Source of the DNA: DHVE2 group archaeon
GTDB taxonomy: Archaea; Thermoplasmatota; Thermoplasmata; Thermoplasmatales; Aciduliprofundaceae
Assembly: GCA_015520975.1 (NCBI GenBank)
Contig: WAOZ01000095.1
Span: 1-6,385 of the forward strand
Reading direction: 5' to 3'
DNA length: 6,385 nt
Positions 1-5,486 of the stretch are shown here, in pieces. A program made the translations under genes and the position numbers. Position 1 is the stretch's first letter, and every line of letters starts with the position of its first letter. The notes below the pieces were generated by a model. That model saw only the letters and a program-made list of their open reading frames with translations. It was not told where the DNA came from and searched no databases.

Positions 1-722
1 TGATACTGCAACTCTTTTTAGAATCTGAGAATTCCATCGTTTATGATCTGATGGTCCACGCAGGCACGCTTTTAGCTGTGCTCATATTTTTCTGGAAAGA
101 CATAATCAAGATCATAATTGAATTCTTCAAATCTTTCAAAGATCTTGGAAATATGGGATTCAAGGCATTTCTTAAAAACGAAGATAGAAAGATGGCAGTT
201 TATATAATCATCGGCACCATACCAATAGTAATTGTTGGCGTATTATTCAACGATGTAGTAAACGCCATGTTTTCTTCGCTCAGCGTGGTTGGAGCTGCAC
301 TCATCGTTACGGGCATATGGCTCGGTAGCACAAAATTCGCTAACTCTAAAGGCGATGTGACTGGACTCAGAGCGCTCATAGTCGGACTGGCTCAGGCTGT
401 TGCTATAATTCCGGGTATATCGCGCTCCGGCTCTACGATTGCAACGGGTATGCTCGTGGGCGTGGATAAAAACAAAGCTGCAAGATTCTCTTTTCTGCTG
501 TCCATACCCGCCATTCTGGGTGCAATAGTGTTCAAACTATCTTCAACGCAGCCCCAAGATATTTTCACGGCTGCGAACATTGCAGGATTCGTAACATCAT
601 TCGTGGTAGGCGCGCTAACAATCAAATTTTTGCTGAATGTGATACAAAGAGGAAAATTTTACCTATTCTCCATTTACTGCATATCCGTCGGTGCCATCGT
701 TCTGGCTTACACATTCCTCTAA
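1..722 (+). CDS. uppP: Undecaprenyl/polyprenyl-diphosphate phosphatase UppP (BacA family), 5'-partial
   Basis: Integral membrane phosphatase that recycles polyprenyl diphosphate to the monophosphate carrier; in archaea the substrate is presumably a dolichyl- or polyprenyl-type lipid used in glycosylation. The frame is open from base 3 to the TAA at 720-722, giving 239 visible residues. The family's second signature, PGISRSGST, lies at 411-437, with its arginine codon at 423-425, and is followed by the typical FSFLLSIPAILGA stretch. Hydrophobic segments run through the whole protein. The ATG at 51 is not the start: codons before it (ending SIVYDL) align with the family and lead into the conserved VHAGTLLAVL helix. 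By comparison with the usual length of about 265-275 residues, roughly 30 N-terminal residues, including the first motif (glutamate-rich segment plus SSSGH), lie left of the window. No frameshift is seen. The assignment is firm; the lipid substrate is inferred. Confidence 0.95.
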   Translation, partial: ILQLFLESENSIVYDLMVHAGTLLAVLIFFWKDIIKIIIEFFKSFKDLGNMGFKAFLKNEDRKMAVYIIIGTIPIVIVGVLFNDVVNAMFSSLSVVGAALIVTGIWLGSTKFANSKGDVTGLRALIVGLAQAVAIIPGISRSGSTIATGMLVGVDKNKAARFSFLLSIPAILGAIVFKLSSTQPQDIFTAANIAGFVTSFVVGALTIKFLLNVIQRGKFYLFSIYCISVGAIVLAYTFL

Positions 723-740
723 TTTTTTATATTTAAATCG
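723..740 (+). promoter_or_regulatory. T-rich 3' end of uppP and TATA-like element for the downstream pair
   Basis: The only gap between + strand genes opens with a run of six Ts directly after the uppP stop and continues into an A/T stretch, TTTATATTTAAAT, at about 726-738. The T run could end uppP transcription, as T-rich tracts do in archaea. The A/T stretch resembles an archaeal TATA box. A start about 25 bases downstream of its centre would fall at or just after the ATG at 753, giving a leaderless or nearly leaderless message. Sequence appearance only; the two roles are not proven and the stretch may simply be A/T-rich spacer. Confidence 0.35.
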
Positions 741-744
741 CTAT

Positions 745-748
745 GAGG
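745..748 (+). promoter_or_regulatory. Weak Shine-Dalgarno site for the SPOUT methyltransferase gene
   Basis: GAGG lies four bases before the ATG at 753. This is shorter and closer than the GGTGA sites used elsewhere in the window, so initiation may be partly leaderless. ATGs at 743 and 749 are out of frame with the protein. Confidence 0.35.
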
Positions 749-752
749 ATGC

Positions 753-1370
753 ATGCTTATCGTCATAGAGCACCTTGAGCCGGTTCTTTCCCGATGGGTA
801 TGGTATGAATATATGCACGCTGCCGAGATAATGGGTGTTGGAAATCTCATTATAACCAATGTGAAAAACAAAAAAGAGAGGAGAAAAATAGCCGAACTCT
901 GCGGCGTGTATCCTGAAAGCGTCAGAAATCTACCCTTCAAAAATATAATAATTCTCGATCCATCGGCAGACACGCCGCTTAAACCCGAAGATTGCGTTGG
1001 TTCCGTAATTGTGATTGGGGGAATACTCGGCGATTATCCACCGCAAAATCGAACCAGAAAACTGCTGGATTTCGATGCGGAAAGAAGACACATAGGAGAG
1101 CATCAGTTCAGCATAGACGGAGCGGTATATATGACCAAAAAGATCTGCGAGGGAAATACACTTGAAACCATACCTGTGGAGATCGGGTTAACAATACAGG
1201 TAAGCGATGAGCATAAAATATATCTCCCATACGCATATCCACTCAGCAACGGAAGGCCCGTGTTTTATGAAAAACTGAAAGGGTACCTGATGAAGGATAT
1301 AGAAAAAGATGAGGAAATCGCGTTTAAGACTGGAAGGATGCCCTCGGTGATTGATGATGAAATGCGATAA
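753..1370 (+). CDS. SFM1-like (DUF431) SPOUT-fold SAM-dependent methyltransferase
   Basis: A 205-residue protein of the family typified by yeast Sfm1, a trefoil-knot SPOUT enzyme that methylates an arginine of ribosomal protein Rps3; archaeal members are often labelled SAM-dependent RNA methyltransferase. Visible family marks are IEHLEP near the N-terminus (residues 5-10) with a nearby WYEY, the GGILGD loop at 89-94 followed by PPQNRT, the basic RRHIG at 111-115, and QFSIDGAVYMTKK at 118-130. The GGILGD-to-RRHIG region is the expected knot and SAM-binding part. Length matches the family and the start at 753 gives the canonical opening. The gene overlaps the tRNA thiolase gene by 14 bases, which suggests one message. 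The family call is strong. Whether the archaeal enzyme modifies a ribosomal protein or an RNA cannot be told from sequence. Confidence 0.88.
   Translation: MLIVIEHLEPVLSRWVWYEYMHAAEIMGVGNLIITNVKNKKERRKIAELCGVYPESVRNLPFKNIIILDPSADTPLKPEDCVGSVIVIGGILGDYPPQNRTRKLLDFDAERRHIGEHQFSIDGAVYMTKKICEGNTLETIPVEIGLTIQVSDEHKIYLPYAYPLSNGRPVFYEKLKGYLMKDIEKDEEIAFKTGRMPSVIDDEMR
1346..1350 (+). promoter_or_regulatory. Shine-Dalgarno site that decides the thiolase start
   Basis: GGTGA sits inside the end of the methyltransferase gene, six bases before the ATG at 1357. A GGTGA with the same six-base gap precedes the DUF47 gene on the other strand. This favours 1357 over the ATG at 1354 (three bases away) and the TTG at 1351 (no gap). 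Confidence 0.6.
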
Positions 1371-2301
1371 ATGTGGAAAGGATGCGGTAACATTCATAAG
1401 ATATGCAGGAATAGCGCTCTGCAAAGAGCATTTTCTTCAATTCATCGATAGAAAAATTAAAAGAGAGTTCAGAGAGCAGGTGCGCTTTAAAAAGGATGAT
1501 AGAGTGGTTATTGCCGTATCGGGTGGAAAAGACAGTATGCTCGTTTTGCACGAAATGCACAGAATTTTCGGAAACTGGAAAAATTTCGAAATGGTCGCCG
1601 TTACGGTGGACGAGGGTGTGGCCAATGAAAGGGAGCATGCTATAAAGATAGCATCCGAATATTCCAAAAAGTTGGGCATCGAATACAGGGTGATACATTT
1701 CTCGGATTTCATCGGGGTGCGTCTCGAAGATGTGGTTTCAAAGGATCATGAAATCAAACCCTGTACATACTGCGGAGTTTGGAGAAGAAAGGTGCTGAAC
1801 GAATTCGCCAGATCTATAAATGCAAATTACCTTGTTTTGGGTACAAATCTGGACGATGTGGCGCAATCAATAATAATGAATGTATCACGCGGCGATACTG
1901 CAAGGCTGCTCAGACTTGCACCCCATAAGAAAATAAGAAAATCGTTCATCCCAAGAATTATCCCGCTCAGAAGAGTTCTCGAAAAAGAGGTGAAACTGTA
2001 TGTCACGCTTGCAGAGATACCGCATTACTCAAAACGATGCCCTTATGCTATCCATGATATACGAAACAAATACCGTGAATTTTTAAACGATCTTGAAAAA
2101 ACAGATCCTTCGGTGAAATTCGCCGTTGTGAATTTTTACGACGAAATCAAACCTCTACTTGAAAAAGAATACAGCCATATGGAAATGAACGCATGTAAAA
2201 TATGCGGAGAACCCACGCCGGGTACTGTATGCAAATCCTGCCAGCTGCTGGAAAGGTACAGAACACTGGCGCTTAAGAATACAGAATCTCGATACTCCTG
2301 A
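1357..2301 (+). CDS. ttuA/ncs6: tRNA 2-thiouridine synthesis enzyme, Ncs6/Ctu1/TtuA family (PP-loop ATPase)
   Basis: Adenylates uridine in tRNA and replaces its oxygen with sulfur: U34 for Ncs6/NcsA, U54 for TtuA. The 314-residue protein has the family layout: an N-terminal zinc module (C3, C6, C22, H25), the ATP pyrophosphatase loop SGGKDS at 55-60, the CTYC pair at C136 and C139, LGTNLDD at 161-167, a third catalytic-core cysteine C228 in RCPY, and a C-terminal zinc module (C280, C283, C292, C295). C136, C139 and C228 match the three cysteines that hold the [4Fe-4S] cluster in characterised TtuA enzymes, so a cluster-dependent mechanism is likely. The start at 1357 is chosen from the upstream GGTGA; 1354 is possible. 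The gene overlaps the upstream methyltransferase by 14 bases and the convergent phosphoesterase by 29. Sulfur probably comes from a ubiquitin-like SAMP/TtuB carrier encoded elsewhere. U34 and U54 specificity cannot be separated here. Confidence 0.92.
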   Translation: MKCDKCGKDAVTFIRYAGIALCKEHFLQFIDRKIKREFREQVRFKKDDRVVIAVSGGKDSMLVLHEMHRIFGNWKNFEMVAVTVDEGVANEREHAIKIASEYSKKLGIEYRVIHFSDFIGVRLEDVVSKDHEIKPCTYCGVWRRKVLNEFARSINANYLVLGTNLDDVAQSIIMNVSRGDTARLLRLAPHKKIRKSFIPRIIPLRRVLEKEVKLYVTLAEIPHYSKRCPYAIHDIRNKYREFLNDLEKTDPSVKFAVVNFYDEIKPLLEKEYSHMEMNACKICGEPTPGTVCKSCQLLERYRTLALKNTESRYS

Positions 2302-3184
2302 GCAACTCAGGAATCGTCACGATATCGTTAACCGTAGCACCACTGGCCATTATATGCCCACCACCGCCGTAAAATCTTGCTATTTTCAGCACATTTAAAT
2401 TGGTATGCGTTCTGAATTCGAGCTTTGTGATGGGTGTGTTTCTTGCGAGGCGGTGGATCATTATTATGATTAGATCAAAGGGTGCATCTTTATGATTCTC
2501 AAGCTCGTTGGATACAAGATAAACCGGGATAGATTCCAATGTTTCAAATATGGCAACCTTTATTTTACCAACATTAAATACTTTTATTTCTTTGCTCACT
2601 TTCTGTTTTATAGTTTCGACCCATTTTTCGTATTCCGATACCAGCTCACTGTAATTTTCAAGCACGGATAAATCACCGTTCATAATCTCCCTTGATAGAG
2701 AGTATAACCGGGAATTAAGTTCTCGCCCAGAATAGCGCCATCTTATTGCGCCAATAGTCATTCTCAATTTTTCAGCGTCTTCGGATTTCACGCTGTTTGT
2801 ATCGATCTCGTTTGCTATGGAAACCAGCGGCGAATCCACACCGAAATATTTCGATACCACCGCAGCCGCACTCATAGCATCGGGGTCTATTACCATTTCA
2901 ATATGCGGCAGTTTCATTTCAGGCTCCCATCTGTGATGATCTATCCACACAACCCAATCATACATCGCTGCAGCAAAAAGCGCTCTGTGTTCACCCGCCA
3001 TATCAAAAATGTAAAGCTCTCCAAGAGTTTTCTTACCGATGACAGAACGGCATATGGTATCTCTAAGTTGCACTGGTGAAGTAAAATATGCGCGTACTCT
3101 GGCACCACCTATGTGTTTCATAAAAAGAGCAAGCGAAATAAGGCCGTCTGCATCCATATGGGTCATTACGGTTCTCAACCGCAT
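2273..3184 (-). CDS. DHH/DHHA1-family phosphoesterase (RecJ/NrnA/NrnB-like)
   Basis: A 303-residue single-unit DHH phosphoesterase, a metal-dependent enzyme type that cleaves short oligonucleotides, pAp or cyclic dinucleotides. The metal-binding motifs appear in order: THMDADG (H9, D11, D13), D61 in IFDMAG, the DHH triad at 82-84, and D128 in NEIDT. The DHHA1 part ends with GGGGH at 273-277 followed by MASGATV, the usual substrate-binding glycine loop. No signal peptide or membrane segment is seen, so it is cytoplasmic. The ATG at 3184 shares one base with the stop of the upstream DUF47 gene; a GTG at 3187, overlapping as GTGA, would add one residue. No GGTGA precedes it, so translation is probably coupled to its neighbour. 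The 3' end overlaps the convergent thiolase gene. The substrate is not determinable from sequence. Confidence 0.88.
   Translation of the reverse strand: MRLRTVMTHMDADGLISLALFMKHIGGARVRAYFTSPVQLRDTICRSVIGKKTLGELYIFDMAGEHRALFAAAMYDWVVWIDHHRWEPEMKLPHIEMVIDPDAMSAAAVVSKYFGVDSPLVSIANEIDTNSVKSEDAEKLRMTIGAIRWRYSGRELNSRLYSLSREIMNGDLSVLENYSELVSEYEKWVETIKQKVSKEIKVFNVGKIKVAIFETLESIPVYLVSNELENHKDAPFDLIIIMIHRLARNTPITKLEFRTHTNLNVLKIARFYGGGGHIMASGATVNDIVTIPELLRSIEILYS
2296..2312. other. Perfect 7-bp inverted repeat at the convergent gene ends
   Basis: TCCTGAG and CTCAGGA flank a three-base CAA loop. The left arm contains the TGA stop of the thiolase gene (2299-2301), and the whole repeat lies inside the 3' coding end of the phosphoesterase gene on the other strand. 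No T run follows on either side, so it is not a classic terminator. It could stabilise or mark mRNA 3' ends, or be chance within coding sequence. Confidence 0.35.
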
Positions 3185-3867
3185 CACTTCGCAAGCAATG
3201 CTCTTATCCTATCTCCCGCATTTTCAGCATGGTTCGCAATATCACCCAGCAAAAATACAAGTTTGCTAAGGTGGAAAAGCGCTGCTGGAGATATCTCGTT
3301 TTCAAGAGAAAATATCTTTCTGGTGATACCGCGTTCCAGCAGATCACTCTCATGCTCTATTTTGTGCAGTTTATGGATTATTTCTTTAGCTTTTGCCCGT
3401 TCCTGCTCGGCAAACGAAGACTCTATAACCAGATTCAATGCGCCCACAGCTTTTTCGCACACATCTATGGCCTCAAGAGCCTTCAAAAACAGTTTTCGGA
3501 AATCGTCTTTCAAATACTCCGGAACAGGTTTTTCACGGATGGATATCCACTCTGTAACATCCTGGATGAGATCTTCCACTTTATCCAGTTCGGAGAGCAG
3601 CGAGAGAAATATACCTCTATCCACGACCATTTTTATACTCTTTGGGAGATGGTTTCTTATGTTACTTTTTATGTAATCTGCCTTAAGCTCAAGCTCTTCG
3701 ATTTTTTTTCGTTTCTTCTCAAATTCATCAAAATTGCCGTTGATATAATCTTCAAACGCTTCTTTCAGCATCTCAGCGCTCTGCTTCACTATCCCTGCAT
3801 GATCTATAAGCGCTTCGAAGGGCGATTTACGAAGCGTTTCAATTATCGGAGACCTCATGAACTTCAT
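3184..3867 (-). CDS. PhoU-like DUF47 (PhoU_div) phosphate-transport accessory protein
   Basis: A 227-residue, almost all-helical soluble protein of the DUF47 family, typically encoded next to PiT permeases and thought to regulate or assist them, as PhoU does for Pst systems. Visible marks are a charged helix with ELELKADYIKSNI at 60-70 (E61 and D64 spaced as in PhoU-type metal-binding motifs), RNHLPKS at 71-77, DRGIFLSLLSELDKVEDLIQD at about 83-103, EHESDLLERGI at 171-181, and a closing GDIANHAENAGDRI at 208-221 with D209, H213, E215 and D219 available for metal. The length is normal. The start at 3867 has a GGTGA six bases upstream that overlaps the permease stop codon. It sits six bases after pit and one base into the DHH gene. 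The family call is strong; the regulatory mechanism is inferred. Confidence 0.9.
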   Translation of the reverse strand: MKFMRSPIIETLRKSPFEALIDHAGIVKQSAEMLKEAFEDYINGNFDEFEKKRKKIEELELKADYIKSNIRNHLPKSIKMVVDRGIFLSLLSELDKVEDLIQDVTEWISIREKPVPEYLKDDFRKLFLKALEAIDVCEKAVGALNLVIESSFAEQERAKAKEIIHKLHKIEHESDLLERGITRKIFSLENEISPAALFHLSKLVFLLGDIANHAENAGDRIRALLAK

Positions 3868-3871
3868 ATTG

Positions 3872-3880
3872 CCTCACCCC
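3872..3880 (-). promoter_or_regulatory. Strong Shine-Dalgarno site for the DUF47 gene
   Basis: Read on the - strand, GGGGTGAGG lies just before the ATG at 3867; its GGTGA core is at 3878-3874, six bases from the start. It overlaps the TGA stop of pit (3876-3874). This supports 3867 over the later in-frame ATG at 3858. Confidence 0.65.
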
Positions 3881-5112
3881 AAGAATATGGTTTTAAGCAA
3901 TAAAAATATTGCTCCAGCAAACGCCATTGCGATGGGTATTGTGAGCAACCAAGAAAGAACTATGTTTTTTATAACTCTGTAATCGATGGTAGCAAGGCCC
4001 CGTGCAAGACCCACACCTATAACCGAGCCCACAATGACATGAGATGTGGAGATGGGCATTCCCAGCTTTGAAAACACAAGCACTGTGAACGCGGCTGCCA
4101 GTTCCGCGGAGAAGCCACGCGTGGGTGTGACCTCCGTTATTTTCTCGCCTATCGTGTATATAACCCTGTAACCCCAGGTTGCAATACCTAAAACTATGCC
4201 CACACCGCCGAGAACCAAGACCCAAAGGGGTATGCTCAATTGTGTACCCACGGTCGCACCATTATAAATATCAACCATGACCACCAGCGGCCCAACAGCA
4301 TTAGCTACATCGTTAGCGCCGTGTGCAAATGCCACACTCGCCGCGGTCATAACCTGCAGGTATATGAAGAATTTTTCCAGTTTTTTGTATTTATCAACAT
4401 CATCGCCATAGGTGTACTGAAATCTTCGGAACAGAACAACACCCACCAACGCCGCGATCACTCCAGCAACCGTTGAAATTAAAAGTGAGTTCCACAATCC
4501 AAAATCAAGGTCCAGATTTTTCAAGCCTTTGTAAATTATGGACATCGTTATTATAAACGCTGTGAAAAATATGAAGAAGGGCGTCACTATCTTCGCTTCT
4601 TTGATCGGATCTGCTTTGCTTAAAACGGTTTTTTTCAGGATGGTGAAGAAGAGATACGCCATTATCGCGCCCAGCAAAGGTGAGATTACCCAGCTCGCTA
4701 CTATCATACCAACCTTGTCCCAGTGTATAAGAGCGATATTTATCACCGCCGCGAACCCCATAACCGCGCCGACGATGGAATGCGTAGTGGATACGGGCAA
4801 TCCAAAGTAAGTGGCAATGGTCACCCACGCCGCTGCACCCAGCAACGCCGCCAGCATCCCGAGCATCAGGTAATTCAAAGGAATAACCGTGGGATCAACA
4901 ATGCCCTTCGCTATCGTATCCGTGACATGCTTTCCGACAAGAACCGCACCGAGAAATTCAAAAACGACTGCGACCAATATTGCCCTTTTGAGCGTGAGAG
5001 CGCCACTTCCAACAGAAGTTCCCATGGAATTGGCAACATCATTTGCCCCGATGTTCCAAGACATGTACAGTGATGCTATCAATCCCGCTATCAGTACCGC
5101 AATTAACAGCAT
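3874..5112 (-). CDS. pit: PiT-family inorganic phosphate permease
   Basis: A 412-residue inner-membrane phosphate symporter (SLC20/PiT family) driven by H+ or Na+. It shows the family's two inverted halves, each with the signature GANDVAN: GANDVANSMGTSVGSGALT at 22-40 and HGANDVANAVGP at 264-275. Each half also carries the matching serine/threonine-rich re-entrant motif, GLPVSTTHSIVGAVMG at 104-119 and GMPISTSHVIVGSVIG at 351-366. About ten to twelve hydrophobic segments are present, with a charged central loop at about 228-248 (FRRFQYTYGDD, then KYKKLEK). All signature residues are intact. The ATG at 5112 has GGTGA four bases upstream. It follows the Nudix gene by 26 bases and precedes its usual partner, the DUF47 gene, by six. 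The coupling ion cannot be read from sequence. Confidence 0.95.
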   Translation of the reverse strand: MLLIAVLIAGLIASLYMSWNIGANDVANSMGTSVGSGALTLKRAILVAVVFEFLGAVLVGKHVTDTIAKGIVDPTVIPLNYLMLGMLAALLGAAAWVTIATYFGLPVSTTHSIVGAVMGFAAVINIALIHWDKVGMIVASWVISPLLGAIMAYLFFTILKKTVLSKADPIKEAKIVTPFFIFFTAFIITMSIIYKGLKNLDLDFGLWNSLLISTVAGVIAALVGVVLFRRFQYTYGDDVDKYKKLEKFFIYLQVMTAASVAFAHGANDVANAVGPLVVMVDIYNGATVGTQLSIPLWVLVLGGVGIVLGIATWGYRVIYTIGEKITEVTPTRGFSAELAAAFTVLVFSKLGMPISTSHVIVGSVIGVGLARGLATIDYRVIKNIVLSWLLTIPIAMAFAGAIFLLLKTIFLG

Positions 5113-5116
5113 ATTT

Positions 5117-5121
5117 TCACC
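5117..5121 (-). promoter_or_regulatory. Shine-Dalgarno site of pit
   Basis: GGTGA on the - strand, followed by AAAT and then the ATG at 5112. It lies in the 26-base gap after the Nudix stop, so pit can start translation independently of the upstream gene. Confidence 0.55.
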
Positions 5122-5138
5122 GAATGGGTATGCGTAAG

Positions 5139-5486
5139 TTATTGAAAAATCTTTTTGTGTTTAAAAGCAAGGTTTAAAAAGGTTTCTGCTTCCTCACGGG
5201 GATACGAGAGATTATCAGGTAAGGTCTTGAATATTCTGTATTCAAATTCTCCTCCGTTTATTTCTCTCACATTCGCAGCGAACACAACCATGTTTCCATC
5301 GCGATATATTTCCCTAAGTTTCGAAATAACTATTCCAGCTTCTTCACGGCACTCTCTTAGAGCGGCGTCTATTTCACTTTCTCCTTTCTCGACTCGTCCA
5401 CCTGGAAATTCCCAGCCGCGATGGGGGTGTAGAACCATAACGAAAGTATCTCTGTAAATAGGCACCACAACGACTATTTCCGGCAT
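5139..5486 (-). CDS. Small Nudix hydrolase
   Basis: A 115-residue cytoplasmic Nudix protein that hydrolyses a nucleoside diphosphate linked to another group. The Nudix box is complete: G30-x5-E36-x7-R44-E45-C46-R47-E48-E49-A50-G51-I52, with E45, E48 and E49 as the metal ligands. It is preceded by WEFPGG, as in many NTP- and 8-oxo-dGTP-type enzymes. The protein is short, with no extra domain. The ATG at 5486 lies inside the end of nmd3 (13-base overlap) and has only a weak upstream GTGGT, so translation is probably coupled to nmd3. The TAA is at 5141-5139. Possible roles include nucleotide-pool sanitation or RNA-end processing; I do not assign a substrate. Confidence 0.9.
   Translation of the reverse strand: MPEIVVVVPIYRDTFVMVLHPHRGWEFPGGRVEKGESEIDAALRECREEAGIVISKLREIYRDGNMVVFAANVREINGGEFEYRIFKTLPDNLSYPREEAETFLNLAFKHKKIFQ
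5159..5185 (-). promoter_or_regulatory. Possible internal promoter with a direct repeat upstream of pit
   Basis: On the - strand, inside the 3' end of the Nudix gene, AAACCTT occurs twice with a ten-base period (5185-5179 and 5175-5169), followed two bases later by the TATA-like TTTTAAAC (5166-5159). A start about 25 bases further would fall near 5137, giving a leader of about 25 bases that contains the pit Shine-Dalgarno site. The spacing fits an archaeal promoter with an operator next to it. The same bases encode amino acids near the Nudix C-terminus, so the pattern may be chance. Confidence 0.28.

Noticed and set aside
51..53. ATG as the start of uppP
   Set aside because: The frame is open upstream to the window edge, and the residues before it fit the family, so this methionine is internal.
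1351..1356. TTG at 1351 or ATG at 1354 as the thiolase start
   Set aside because: The GGTGA site at 1346-1350 is too close to both; the ATG at 1357 has a six-base gap and begins right before the first zinc cysteine.
2312..2330. Small palindromes (ATCGTCACGAT, CGATATCG) just beyond the convergent hairpin
   Set aside because: They are short and lie in the coding sequence of the phosphoesterase gene, so chance is a sufficient explanation.
3113..3903. Long open frames on the + strand opposite the DUF47 gene (3113-3676 and 3229-3903)
   Set aside because: Their products have no recognisable motifs and look like reverse reading of a helical, charged protein. The - strand DUF47 gene explains the region fully.
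4505..4828. Alternative-frame open stretches within pit, on both strands
   Set aside because: They are covered by the intact permease, whose signatures run through the whole region, and their translations look unlike real proteins.
3874..5112. Internal repeat of GANDVAN and the STTH/STSH motifs as a possible recent duplication
   Set aside because: The two-fold repeat is the ancient inverted topology of all PiT permeases, and the DNA of the halves has diverged.
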